DNA from: Blastomyces gilchristii SLH14081
Taxonomy: Eukaryota; Ascomycota; Eurotiomycetes; Onygenales; Ajellomycetaceae
Direction of reading: 5' to 3'
NCBI RefSeq assembly: GCF_000003855.2
Contig: NW_003101680.1
Location: 5,114,908 to 5,178,907, forward strand
DNA length: 64,000 nucleotides
How positions within the stretch are numbered: the stretch's first letter is position 1; each line of letters starts with the position of its first letter. Below the pieces are notes generated by a model. That model was given only the letters and a program-made list of their open reading frames with translations, was not told where the DNA came from and searched no databases. Below are positions 12,215-22,714 of the stretch, one piece after another. Both the position numbers and the translations under genes were made by a program.

Positions 12215-12310
12215 TGTCAGGTTATAGAATCTGGCTTACTAATTCTTTCATCATATAACTTCTCACAAGCTAGCAACCTTTTCAATTAAGCAAGCTTTAC
12301 ACCTTTCACA
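12215..12310 (+). repeat. CopB2 3' LTR (96 bp)
   Basis: The same length and ends as 6559-6654. It is directly followed by CopB1 gag sequence, which marks the nesting boundary. Confidence 0.87.
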
Positions 12311-12880
12311 GATAATTCTTCACACTTATACTCTGTCAGTGAACATTCTTCTGAAGTATTTGAAAGCTTCATTGATAAACATCTTAAAACAGTCTCTCAA
12401 TTCAAAGCTGATTTGAATACAGCTTCTAATATGATCAGGCCGGCTCTCTGATCTACTTAACAGCTTAATACTGATTCTCATAATGAGAATAATAAATACT
12501 CAGATATATATCATTTAGATGAGATAATATCAGATTAGTAGATGAAACATCTGAAGAAAACATTTAAGATGAAGAAGAATAGATAAGAGTTCTAGAACCT
12601 AAATTATAACTGAAAAAACTTTATTAACAGAGGTTCTCAATCTCTACAGATTAATCTCAGAATGTTTACAATTATTCTGTTATTATCTCAACAGTCTGTA
12701 CAGTCACATAAGATTCTAATCTGAGTGAAAAATTGAAATTCAATCTTTATATTGTCAAATAGCTGTGTTGACAAGATAATCTCTTAATTTAAGAAAGATG
12801 TCAAGAATGCTGTAAGACTAAACAGTCTAACTAACACATTTAATTACATCACATGAAGCATCTTTATGAAAGTGAAACTG

Positions 12881-12881
<1 letters not shown>
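12311..12881 (+). mobile_element. CopB1: resumed gag fragment
   Basis: It aligns with CopB2 7005-7568 (SVSEHSSEVFESFIDKH...), including a TCAGGCCGGCTCTC block that retains GC. It ends at 12881 where the LINE (ATT)n tail begins. The rest of CopB1 is not seen on the far side of the LINE. Confidence 0.8.
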
Positions 12882-12912
<31 letters not shown>

Positions 12913-14470
12913 ATTATAAATGTATGCAGTCAGAGACTATGACATCTATCTGAGAACTTTTAGTTCTCAGGGCTTTTCCTATATCTGTAAAGTTAACTAT
13001 TATACATTCACCAATTTCAGATAGGCAACATCAGAAAATTCCAGCTCAGAATACAAAAACTGTTTACAAATTGCAGTATTTTAACATCTTCTGATACTTT
13101 GAAACCATTTAACATGACAAAAGAAAAGAGAACACAGTCTTAAAGATAGACACATTAAATAGATAGATAGAAAAGAATAGAGAGAAAAAAGTAAAGTAAG
13201 ATAAAGAGAGACTGTAATGAAACAAATTATTAAAAGATAGTATATAGCTGTTTTAACAGACTATATCTGATCAATTTCCTCCTCTTCATATTCAGATATT
13301 TCTGAATTCAGTCATTTTCTTGTAGCTGCTTGAGTTTCTGATAGAAAGTCTATTAAGTATTTAATTCCTGTCTCAGTTGAGAATAAGAATCTCATATTTA
13401 ATTGATTTAGATCATACTTCTCTTTCAATCTAACTCTGAGACTGTTGTATAATGCACAGTGCATTACAATATGCTCAGGATTCTCATTTGCATTGCAGAA
13501 TGAGCATTCTATTGAATCAAATCTATCATTAAATCTTTGCATATAAGATTTGAAATAGTCATCTTCTAGTTTCAGCTGTATTATAGATGAGAATATTTTC
13601 TTTTTACATTTAATTGAACAAGATTTTCACTTTGATTTTGTCTCAAATCTTGAATAATATATACTCTTCTTTTATTTCTGCCAGCTTTCATTTCACTTAT
13701 CTAAACAAGATTCTTTTATCTTTCTCTTTATAAAAGATCAGAACATAATTTTTTGAATAGATCTGCTTAATTCTGAACTCTTTTTTACAGCTGAATCAGT
13801 CAATTCATTGTTATGAATATTCATATGAGCAGGAACTCAGTGTAGATGAATTATCAGCTTTGATATTCTTTTCTTTTGAATTTTTAAAATGAAGTTTAAA
13901 GTCAGTTTAAGATTTATTTGATTATTATGAATCTGACTATTTCTAAGTGTTTTTAAAGTAGCTTAACTATCAGAGAATATTTATAACTCTTTCAAATCAT
14001 TTTCTCTTTTATAAGATTTTATTTCAATGAGTTTGAAAGCTTTCATTATTACAAATAGTTCAGCATTAAAGACTTCAGATTCACAGTCTAAATTTCTGAA
14101 ATCTGAGATAAAATTGATATTATCTTCAGTATAAGCAATGTCTGCATTTAATCTATTCAAATTCTTATTTTTTGAGCTCTCTGAATAAATCAGAATAGAG
14201 TCTTTTATATTGATTGTAGAAATTCTCTTTAAATGCTGTTTATATTATTTCTCTTTAAATAGTTTACTTATTTACAAGTCTATAAGAGATTCAAGCTTTT
14301 CTCTTCAGAGAGATATCTTCTCATGATCAACTTTTTCAATATTTAAAGAAGAAAATTAATTTTTAATCAGTGAGTATAGTCTGTATAGTTGAGAAGACAT
14401 TTTTCTTGAAGAATTATTTTCATTCTAATCAAGAAATCTATTTCAATACAGTTCATTTTCAGAGTTAATT
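12882..14470 (-). mobile_element. TadL1: 3' part of an inverted Tad-like LINE
   Basis: The left end is the 3' tail, an (ATT)n run at about 12882-12910 on this strand, that is (AAT)n in the element. Next comes a 3' UTR of about 400 bp, also present at 33360-33765 and 56992-57400, and the end of ORF2 (Zn motif and RNase H). GypC1 interrupts at 14471 and the LINE resumes at 22715, with AATT on both sides of GypC1. Confidence 0.9.
13312..14470 (-). pseudogene. TadL1 ORF2 C-terminal end: RNase H and zinc motif
   Basis: Reading leftwards, the RNase H region (about 14350-13700) is broken. It is followed by an open 76-codon end with C-x2-C-x7-H-x4-C (CSFCNANENPEHIVMHC), the zinc motif found behind RNase H in Tad1-clade LINEs. 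The same end is found at 33100-33330 (plus) and 57420-57650 (minus). The apparent stop after QAATRK is TGA or TAG in the different copies, so it was probably Trp originally and the protein continued about 17 residues. Confidence 0.85.
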
Positions 14471-14639
14471 TGTGGTTCGGAAGAATGTACGACCGTCGGA
14501 TAATAACGCGGCCGCTTCCGAACTTGCTTACGAATGTAAAGGGGGCCATAGCAGCCACTAATTAATTTAGCGTATGATATATAAGAAGCCGGCGTATGCC
14601 TGTAATCGTATGCTGGCAGAAAGGAACCTTTGAATCACA
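14471..14639 (+). repeat. GypC1 5' LTR (169 bp)
   Basis: A GC-richer island with NotI-like GCGGCCGC near 14509. Aligned by eye to the 3' LTR, nearly all differences are CpG to TpG or CpA. A TATA-like TATATAAG sits at 14578-14585. Confidence 0.92.
14578..14585 (+). promoter_or_regulatory. TATA-like box in GypC LTR
   Basis: TATATAAG is present in both GypC1 LTRs (also 22653-22660). Both GypC2 LTRs keep a related TATATA core in the same place. A promoter role is inferred from position and conservation. Confidence 0.5.
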
Positions 14640-15055
14640 TCTGATAGCATGTCTAAAAGCTAGTGAGGAGCGCAGGCTCCTCCAGGATGTGATAATTCTG
14701 TCTATGAAGTGATTTATAGTTATCATGCCAGTGTGGTCCTAGAATGCCTCAAAAGATAGTGTATGAAGAGTGGTGAGTGAAAGAGCATCTGATTGATGCT
14801 GCTTTGCTTGTTGAGGGAAAAACTTCACACTCAGATGAATGCCATGTATGAGATGTGAACAGATGAGGTGTGAGAAAGAGGATGAAAGCAGTGAACCAGA
14901 TTCAAAGAAGATCACTCTTCACCCAGAGGGATAAAAGAAGGGGGTGGCCACCACTGAAGTTATATGATAATAACAGAAATCATATAATGATATAGCAATA
15001 TAATGATATAGTGATATAATGATAGACATTATACAATCAATAAGAAATCACTGAA

Positions 15056-16540
15056 ATGAATATCTTCTCTAGTCAATATAAACAACACTCTTCTCTGCTA
15101 TCTGAATCAGAAGATATGCAGAACCTCTCAGAGAGTTTACTTAAAGCAGTAAGAAAAGTGATTAAAACTGCTGAACTGAAATCAAAGCTCTGTATATGTA
15201 TAAGAATTCTAAATGAGATTGAGGTCTTGTGTATGCAGTGACAGGCTGAGATAGAAGCTAAATAACAATTAGCATTCACAGTGAATCAAGTATTCACTAT
15301 GAAGAGCTTTATCAATGCAATCATCATCATTAATAAGAATAGAGAAAACCAGGTCTTAGACCTGCAGCAGAAGATTAAACATTTACACAGATAGATAACT
15401 ACACTGAATCTGAAGATCTTATCACAATTGTTCATGATCTCTTCAGAAGTGTATACATTATCAGAGATCACTGTACAGAATGAGAATCTGAGTATGAAAT
15501 ATATTAAGCTAAGAGATCTGTCAGAATCATTAAGCTTCAATAATAACTGATAAAATAATGCTGTAATCAGCTAGCTAAGTTAGATACAATTATATTATTG
15601 AATTAAATATGAACTCACAGACAGACAGTTAACAGAATTTTAACAAGTCTTAAGATCTACTGTATTTCTACACAGAAAAGCAAAGTCATTATAAATAACT
15701 AGTAAAAAGATAAATCTCACAGACTTAGAGTAATATTCATTCTCATGAATATGAAATAAGTTTTTCAAATGAATCTTACACAACTTTGAGAAAGTGAATA
15801 TATAAGATAAGTGTTATAAATACTTCACTGAGTGTAGATAAGTAAGTGATCTTATATTATACTTTACTCACTTCAGCTTACACTATCTTATATTGAATGA
15901 AAAGCTTTTAACATCTTTCTATTTACAGATCTTTATTTATGATCTTACACCTGAGTTAAGAGTGAAATGAAAATGCTTAATCTTGTAATCAGACACAGTG
16001 AAAGAAGTGTATAACATTCTCATTATACAGAAATAAGCAAGTCAATTGTAATAGAAAATACTGTAATTGAGTATATCTCAGTGAAGAACAGATAATCAGA
16101 CTTCTATAATACAAGTTATACATCTGAATGCAATGAATTTAGATCTGAATGCTATTATTAAAGCACTGAATTCCTTAAAAAAGAGATTCTCTGAGTGAAA
16201 ATCTTGATATTATGAGTATTAAGCTTGCTTCAACTGCAGATATTAAAATCATGATATAAAAGATTACACACAGCATGCACAGTTAAGAGAAGCAAGAGAG
16301 TTAAAAAACTAGCAGAATCAGTGAGCTCAGAGATACTCACTGATATTCTATAGAAAGTCTTCAAAGTGAAAGAGATACTTATGTTAGATAACTCTCTGAA
16401 TTCTGCAAATATCAAGAGAAAGCAGACTTGTAAATAGAGTGTAAGTGAGAATAATGAAGTGAACACTTGTCTCAATACCTTGAGACCTGAAATATTAATG
16501 TATAAGAGACACTTGAGTAAGAATTGAGAGATGACTGTAA
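15056..16540 (+). pseudogene. GypC1 gag remnant
   Basis: The frame opens at the ATG at 15056 (MNIFSSQYKQHSSLL...) and is Leu/Glu/Lys-rich with coiled-coil character (MQNLSESLLKAVRKVIKTAE) over the first 170 codons. A capsid-like segment follows near 15900-15990 (IFIYDLTPELRVK). The same frame is found inverted in GypC2 from about 43570 leftwards. I see no clear CCHC knuckle. The start is supported because both copies open at the same Met shortly behind the LTR and leader. Confidence 0.7.
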
Positions 16541-18480
16541 AAGTGTTAGCAGACACAGAAGCTTCTATACAATATATTAATAATTATATAATTCAAAGAC
16601 TGAAAGAGATTCACTGAGTGAAGAGTTTCTGATATATAAGATTATCTAATAACTGATATTTAATATTATCTGTAAGAGTAAGAGTTCTCTTACACTTTGA
16701 AGAATGATCTTGCTATATTTGAGTGTGAGAGCTACAGAACATGAAATACAATCTTATTCTCAGACTCAATTGATTTCAAAGATTCAATCTGCAGATTCAA
16801 TGATGTACATGTCATATATAGTTGACTGATAGAAAGAAAATAGTTCATACAATTCTATCAACTGATATAAGAAGAACATTTCACATCTCTGATATAGAAG
16901 AATTAAATCTGCTTACACATCAATAAGTAAAGAGAATGATTTGCAAGACCTCATCTGAAAGTATTCTGTATATCATATAAGACTCAGAAGCAGAGAAAAC
17001 TAAGATAAAGAATATATGAGAGAACAAGTGTATGAAGAAGCTTCTGAAGAAGTATGAGAAGGTCTTTTGAATAGATCTTTTATCAGAATTGCTGCTGAAA
17101 CAAGAATTCAAACATGAGATTGACATGAGGAACACAAAATCAGTCAATCAGAATGTGTACCCTCTATCACAAATATATCTTGAAGAATAGAAGTGTCAGA
17201 TCACAGACCTTCTAGAACATGATCTCATACAATTCTCATCAAGCACATGAGGCTTTTCAGTTCTATTTATAAAAAAGACAGATAAGAAGTGATGAATGTG
17301 TATTAATTATCAAGCACTTAACAAGCTTATAATTAAGAATGAATATTCACTGTCATAGACTAAATAACAGTTGAATACAGTTGAAAATACCTGATATCTA
17401 TCAAAGATCAATCTTCTCTCAGAATACTGGTAGATTCATATAGATGAACTGTCAGTCCTGTAAACTGTGTTTAATATGCAATGAGAGAAGTTCAAATTCC
17501 TGATAATATCATTCAGTCTAATAAATACATCTGTTATCTTTTAAATAATGATGAATATAATTCTTTATAAACAGAATAAAATCTCATGTCTTATATATCT
17601 CAATGACATTCTAGTCTTTTCAAACTTATATGATAAATATCTGAAGTATCTTAATGAAGTGCTTATAACTCTGACAGAGTATAAGCTCTACATTAAATTA
17701 ATAAAGTGTGTGTTTGAAATGAAAGAGTTAAAGTTCATAGAATATGTAGTGAGTGATGACTGTATACATCTCATCTCAGAGAAATTGAATATCATAGTAA
17801 ATTAGCTGTAGCTGAGAAATGTATATTATATATAACAGTTTCTTAAGTTAATCTCATATTACTGTAGATTTATCAAGAATTTTGTATAAATATCTGCATT
17901 ACTCTTAGATCTCTTAAGAGAAATGAATACAAATCTGTGAAAGAAGAAGTTTCATTTAATTATCTGAAATACTGTGTGCAAAGAGGCTTTTCTCACACTG
18001 AGAGAATGTATAATAATATCTTCAGTGCTTATTTAATCAGATTATAATAAATCTTTCTACATTGAGATGAACACATCTGAATGAGCTATTGAAGACACTC
18101 TTCTACAAATGAGTAAGAACAGCAAGCTGCATCTGATGATATATAATGATAGAAAACTATCAGGCACTGAGCTTAATTACTCAGTGTATGAAAAGAAATT
18201 GCTAGTAATTAAACATGCACTGATATTATAAGATAGATATATTAATAACAGATATATAATAACAGTGATCACAGATCATGAAAGTCTCATCTATCTATAA
18301 TTAATAATAAAATCTTTCAAATGCTTAGCATGTTGAATCTCAGAGTTTTAAGTGTATAATCTTCATATTAAATACTGAAAGAGATCAGACACTGTGATGC
18401 CTGATATAATCAGTTACAGACTCAATTTCATAAGTGAGAGTCTCATGAATTAGATATAAGAAAAGTTCACATTAAATGCA
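16541..18480 (+). pseudogene. GypC1 protease, RT and RNase H remnant
   Basis: The protease core LADTEASI lies at 16546-16569 (usual DTGAS, with Gly changed to Glu). RT follows with INYQALNKLIIKNEYSLS near 17305, and an open stretch at 17548-17805 holding YLNDILVFS for the catalytic YLDDI box, the first Asp changed to Asn. RNase H shows SGTELNYSVYEKKLLVIKHAL near 18160-18220 and VITDHESLIYL near 18260. These are standard Ty3/gypsy landmarks. Stops are scattered throughout. Confidence 0.88.
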
Positions 18481-20385
18481 CTGAGAGAATGTAAGGAATC
18501 AGAATAAGTGAATACAATAATCTCTTGCTTAGAGAATAGTAAGATGTCAGATAACAAGTATTTTGTAAAAGTAGTAGAAGAGATACTTCTGAACTTCAAG
18601 CTGAGAAAATTAAAAAATGATGTTATGCTTTACTGTGATCTAGAATATGCAGAAGCTCTCTATCTAGAATATTCATTTAGATGCAACTTGATAACTTACA
18701 TGTATAAGGAATTTGATCACTTAGAAAGTTCTGAACTCATGAGCATACTCAAATCAAGAGTATACTGACCAAGCATGGCTGAGAACATTCAGGTGTACAC
18801 TCATGAGTGCCTGAATTATCAGATCATGAAAGAATCTAAGAAAGAGTTAGAATGTAAGAAAGCACATTATCAGATAAAGTATATAATACAACTGTTCAAA
18901 TGATGAAGAGTAAATCTCATAGACATATCTGTAAATGTCAAATGAAAATTGATGAATAATCACTGCTACTGATTACACTACTGGCTGATCAGTTGCAAAA
19001 GCAGTTTCAGAGATGACAGAGAAGATAGTGATGAAGTTTCTATACAATGAGATCTATATCAACTATGAAATACTGTGTAAGATTCTAACTGATAACAGTG
19101 CAAACCTTGTAGAAGAAGTAGTGAGACATTTCATGAGTCAGTTATAGATAAGACATTGTAGAACAATGTCATATTATCTGCAGATAAACAGAAAAGTGAA
19201 ACACTTAAATGAAATCTTGAGCAATATACTGATGAAATATCTAGTGAGTAAGTCTACAAGATTATAGAATAAATATCTCAGTCAGATGCTATTAGTCACA
19301 TGAATTCAGCAGTATGCAGTCTCTAAGTGTTCATTATTCTATCTGTTGTATGAATTGCATCTGCGCATCTCAGAGAATGCTTCAGAAAAGATGAGAAAGA
19401 GAATGACAGTTACAGATGCAGTAGTAGCAGTTGTGAACACAACAGTCACAGACACAGAATCAAGATTAAAAGAGATCAGCCACACACATGTAAAAGCTAA
19501 TAAGTTACTCCTGAACTGAGCAATTCAATTAAAAAGAATATGAGACTCACTAGTTAAGAAATCAAGTCTTAAGATGAAAATATGAGTTCTTATATACAAT
19601 GAGAGCTCTGAGAAGTTTCAATCTAGATGATTTGAGTCATATAAAATACTTAAATCACATTCTCTGAGAATATACACATTGAAAGAACTAGAGAGACAGA
19701 TCTTATATAACTTAATAAATAATTCATAACTTATAAAAGCAAAGATATAAGATCTGAGTGAATTATAATCATCTGCAGCACTATTGTCAGTATTGAAAAA
19801 GAAGAGACTTATAATTAAAAAGTCTTATGAAGTAAGAGAAATCATAGATACTTATGAATCAGATAATCTCACTTATTCTGATCTTTTCACAATTATAAGA
19901 AAAGAATGAGAAGAAATGAAGAAATCAGATAAATATCACACTTCAATAAGTGATGAGACTGTAGCTGATCATATGATAATACACTGCAGATAGTGAATGC
20001 AACACAGTAAAGAGCAGTCTCAAAGCAGTAGACTTGTATATGAGTCAGATTGCAGAAGAAAAAGAAATTCAGAGTTGAATTCAACTGTTTACATCAGTTT
20101 AATCATGAAGATAACAGAGAATAAATCATCTGAAACATTCACAGACATATGAGATCAAGTTATCTTAATTTCTGAGAACACTCAGAGATCAGATGAGATT
20201 AGTTTTAATAAGCTGTTCACTGTAATAATCTGAGCAGGTGAAGAGAGACAGTATAATATATGAGATAGAATTATAAAAGATGAAAGCTGCTGAATCTAGT
20301 CACTGAACACTGTATTATATAAAGATTATGTAAGAGTAGTGACTAGCAGATAAAGAAAAAGTGTAAGAAAAGAAAAGAAATAATG
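18481..20385 (+). pseudogene. GypC1 integrase and C-terminal region remnant
   Basis: An 86-codon open stretch at 18508-18768 leads to VYWPSMAENIQVYTHECLN (with TGA at the Trp), the HHCC zinc finger of integrase, followed by the DDE core near 18970-19250 (the NRKVKHLNEILS stretch stands where family members have the GQTERVNQILE helix). The frame can be followed to about 20385 past a Ser/Lys-rich tail. I see no chromodomain. The segment 18508-18768 has an equally open partner in GypC2 at 39860-40120. Confidence 0.82.
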
Positions 20386-20558
20386 AATTGATCATCAACT
20401 GTAAGAGTTAGCTGTAAAAGACAAATATTATTATACATATCTCATTCATTTTCATATATTACATGTTAATCTATTTCCAACACCATGTCATCTGAAAAAC
20501 ATCAAAAATAAAGAAAATCTCAAAACTCAAGATCAGTAAGAGATTTGAGAGCTGTAAG

Positions 20559-21960
20559 CTACTCTTGTAATAACACTGTGTATGTCTCTGATTCCTCTAT
20601 CACTCTGTGTATGATATTAATGTCATTTATTGCAAGATTGGCTGGAATGTCAATATAGAAATGCATATACATACAGATAGAAAAATTGAAGAAGAGTGTG
20701 AGATCTGCAGGATCCGAAGTCAGAACAGAGAAGACAGAGATGAAAGAAATAAAAGAAGAAGAAGATGCAGAACTGAATAAATAATAGTGAGAGTTACTCA
20801 GAGCTGAACACTTACAACTCAGTGTACACACAATCTTTCTCACAGAGAAGAGAGAGAAAGTAACAGAAGAAGCTTAAGAGTGAGAGAAGAGAGTCTCAGC
20901 AGTATTATCATCTTTGATTAAAATGATCTCTGATACTGAAGCAACTAAGAACTATTATTAGTGTATAAAAATCACAAAATCAGAGATAAAAATAGTTATC
21001 AAATAAACACTCACTGATCTTAGAGTTGTACATGCAATTATAACACACACAAGGCTTCTCAGAAAGAGAGAGAGAGACACAGAGAAATACAGAAAGTAGA
21101 ATACAGTATATGAACAGCTTATTCTCATAATAACATCTCAGACAAGGTGTATAAGTCTTACATCTATAAGTGTAAAAGAGTATGATATCTGTATTCTCAT
21201 TTCTAAAAACACAGATATCTTTCATCTGCATTACAAAGTCAGATGATAGATATCAGAGAATAGACTGATACAGATCTATTATTCTGAAGAAATTTATCAG
21301 AGTAGATATCTCTGCAATATTAAACTTTACAGTTATAAAAAGTTTCTTAATATCTGTGAATGTTATAACTTCATACACAGTAAAATCTATAATGATTTTC
21401 TCTAAAAACAGGAAAATCAGTGTCAGAAAGAAAAGATGAAAAAGAAAAAAAACTTATAATTTTAACACTGTTGAGAAGAGAAGTGATTCTCTGATATGAA
21501 TGAACAATTGTCTTATTATAAATATTTAAAATGAATGTAATAATTGACATTCATGACTGAGCTTCAGATAGTTATGTTATACACAGTTTTTATACAATAA
21601 ATTATTCTGAGAGTCAGCAAGAAGAGCAGGAGTATATATACTGAGAAATATGATTTATTAAGTCTATACAACATCTTCTTGAAACAGGGAGAGCTGATAA
21701 CAAAAGCAGAGACAGTAAAACCAGAAGTAGTGAGAGTGAGGGTCATAGAAACAGGGGTAGCAGAAGCGGGAGAACCAGACATAGAGGCAGATATAGAAGA
21801 TTAAGAGAGAGCAGCAGAGAAAGAAACAGAGAGAGCAGAGAGAAATATGAGAGACTCAGTCACACATGATATGAATAATTTCTTCATTATTACATTCTTC
21901 AAGTTCTTAATCAATGATTCAACATTGAGTTCACTATTATCAGTAGACATGAATCTGTCA
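20559..21960 (-). pseudogene. Antisense Cys-rich reading frame behind GypC1 pol
   Basis: Three minus-strand segments align with the plus strand of inverted GypC2, so both copies carry this frame opposite to gag-pol. Reading leftwards: MSTDNSELNVESLIKNLK at about 21950, a Ser/Thr-rich region, and SSPCFKKM near 21670; after a gap, CLRC-x9-C and EKPCVCYNC-x8-C at 21140-21010; and a C-terminal part ending INDINIIHRVIEESETYTVL at about 20565. The pieces lie in two frames, so introns or frameshifts separate them. The Cys spacing suggests metal binding. I do not recognise the protein. GypC2 shows CLRCHYEN...HC and ESEIYI-like ends at the same places. Confidence 0.55.
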
Positions 21961-22417
21961 ACACATGAAGATTCTATATGAATAAAAAAAAAAACATATC
22001 AGTATCTGCATTCATATAAAATTGTGTCAGAAAACACAATCAGAAGCTCACTGAGAAGAAAAAACAGTTAAGAGTGTATAAGAAGATGAAGAAGATATAT
22101 TATTCATGATAATACATTCTGATGATTGTTAGAAGATAAACAAGTTCTGGCTATATTTCACAATATGTTATACTTACTATTAATGAACTGTCTGATATGA
22201 GTACTACAATGACACTTGTTATGAAAACAGGGAATCATTGCCAGGAACATGTACAATATGATAGATAGACAGATAGAAAGAGTTGAACAGAAGAAAGAAG
22301 TAGAAATCTTAGATGAGATAATAGTATTTGATAATAATAATGATGAAGAAGATGATTGAAGAATGAGAAAAGTTAGTGAATGAGTAATATAATATAGTGA
22401 AAGTTTCTTTGTAAGAG

Positions 22418-22535
22418 TGTATGTGAGACACTAGCTGAATCAGAAATAGGTCACAGAATCATGAACACTAGTGGCACACTAATCCGCATGAAGCTAGGGT
22501 GAATATCATGATCACATGAGTGTGACTGAATCTGG
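22418..22535 (+). repeat. 118-bp unit upstream of GypC1 3' LTR (single copy)
   Basis: This block, just before the purine tract, occurs once here but twice in tandem in GypC2 (35635-35870). It contains TCATGATCACATGAG and CTAGCTGAATCAGA. A regulatory role is possible but only inferred. Confidence 0.6.
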
Positions 22536-22545
22536 TAAGAGAGAA

Positions 22546-22714
22546 TGTGATTCAGAAGAACATACAACTGTTGAATAATAACACAGCCACTTCTGAACTT
22601 GCTTATGAATGTAAAGGGGGCCATAGCGGCCACTAATTAATTTAGCGTACGATATATAAGAAGCCGGCGTACGCCTGTAATCATACGCTGGTAGAAAGGA
22701 ACCTTTGAATCACA
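22546..22714 (+). repeat. GypC1 3' LTR (169 bp)
   Basis: TGTGATTC...GAATCACA, equal in length to the 5' LTR. The left half has lost most CpGs, while the right half keeps several (GCGTACG, GCCGGCGTACG). Confidence 0.92.

Larger units (their letters stand above)
6559..12310 (+). mobile_element. CopB2: degraded Ty1/copia element nested in CopB1
   Basis: It is bounded by two LTRs of exactly 96 bp (6559-6654 and 12215-12310), both TGTCAGG...TTTCACA. Inside are, in copia order, gag with GHTEHNC knuckle, protease, integrase, reverse transcriptase with YINDI, and RNase H. A 508-bp MITE interrupts RT at 10559. The target was CopB1 about 350 bp behind its LTR in an AATAATA stretch, so the 5-base duplication cannot be placed exactly. 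Frames carry many stops of the C-to-T type. Confidence 0.92.
14471..22714 (+). mobile_element. GypC1: Ty3/gypsy element nested in TadL1
   Basis: It has two 169-bp LTRs, 14471-14639 and 22546-22714, starting TGTG and ending TTTGAATCACA. Inside are gag, protease (ADTEAS), RT (YLNDILVFS), RNase H and integrase, then about 2.1 kb before the 3' LTR holding an antisense Cys-rich reading frame. A purine tract (AAGAGAGAA) precedes the 3' LTR. AATT flanks the element on both sides, so the target duplication is 4 bp. A second copy, GypC2, lies inverted at 35451-44134. All frames are broken. Confidence 0.93.

Noticed and set aside
12882..12910. Simple trinucleotide microsatellite
   Set aside because: This and the runs at 33740, 36757, 54372 and 56992 are the 3' tails of LINE or SINE copies.
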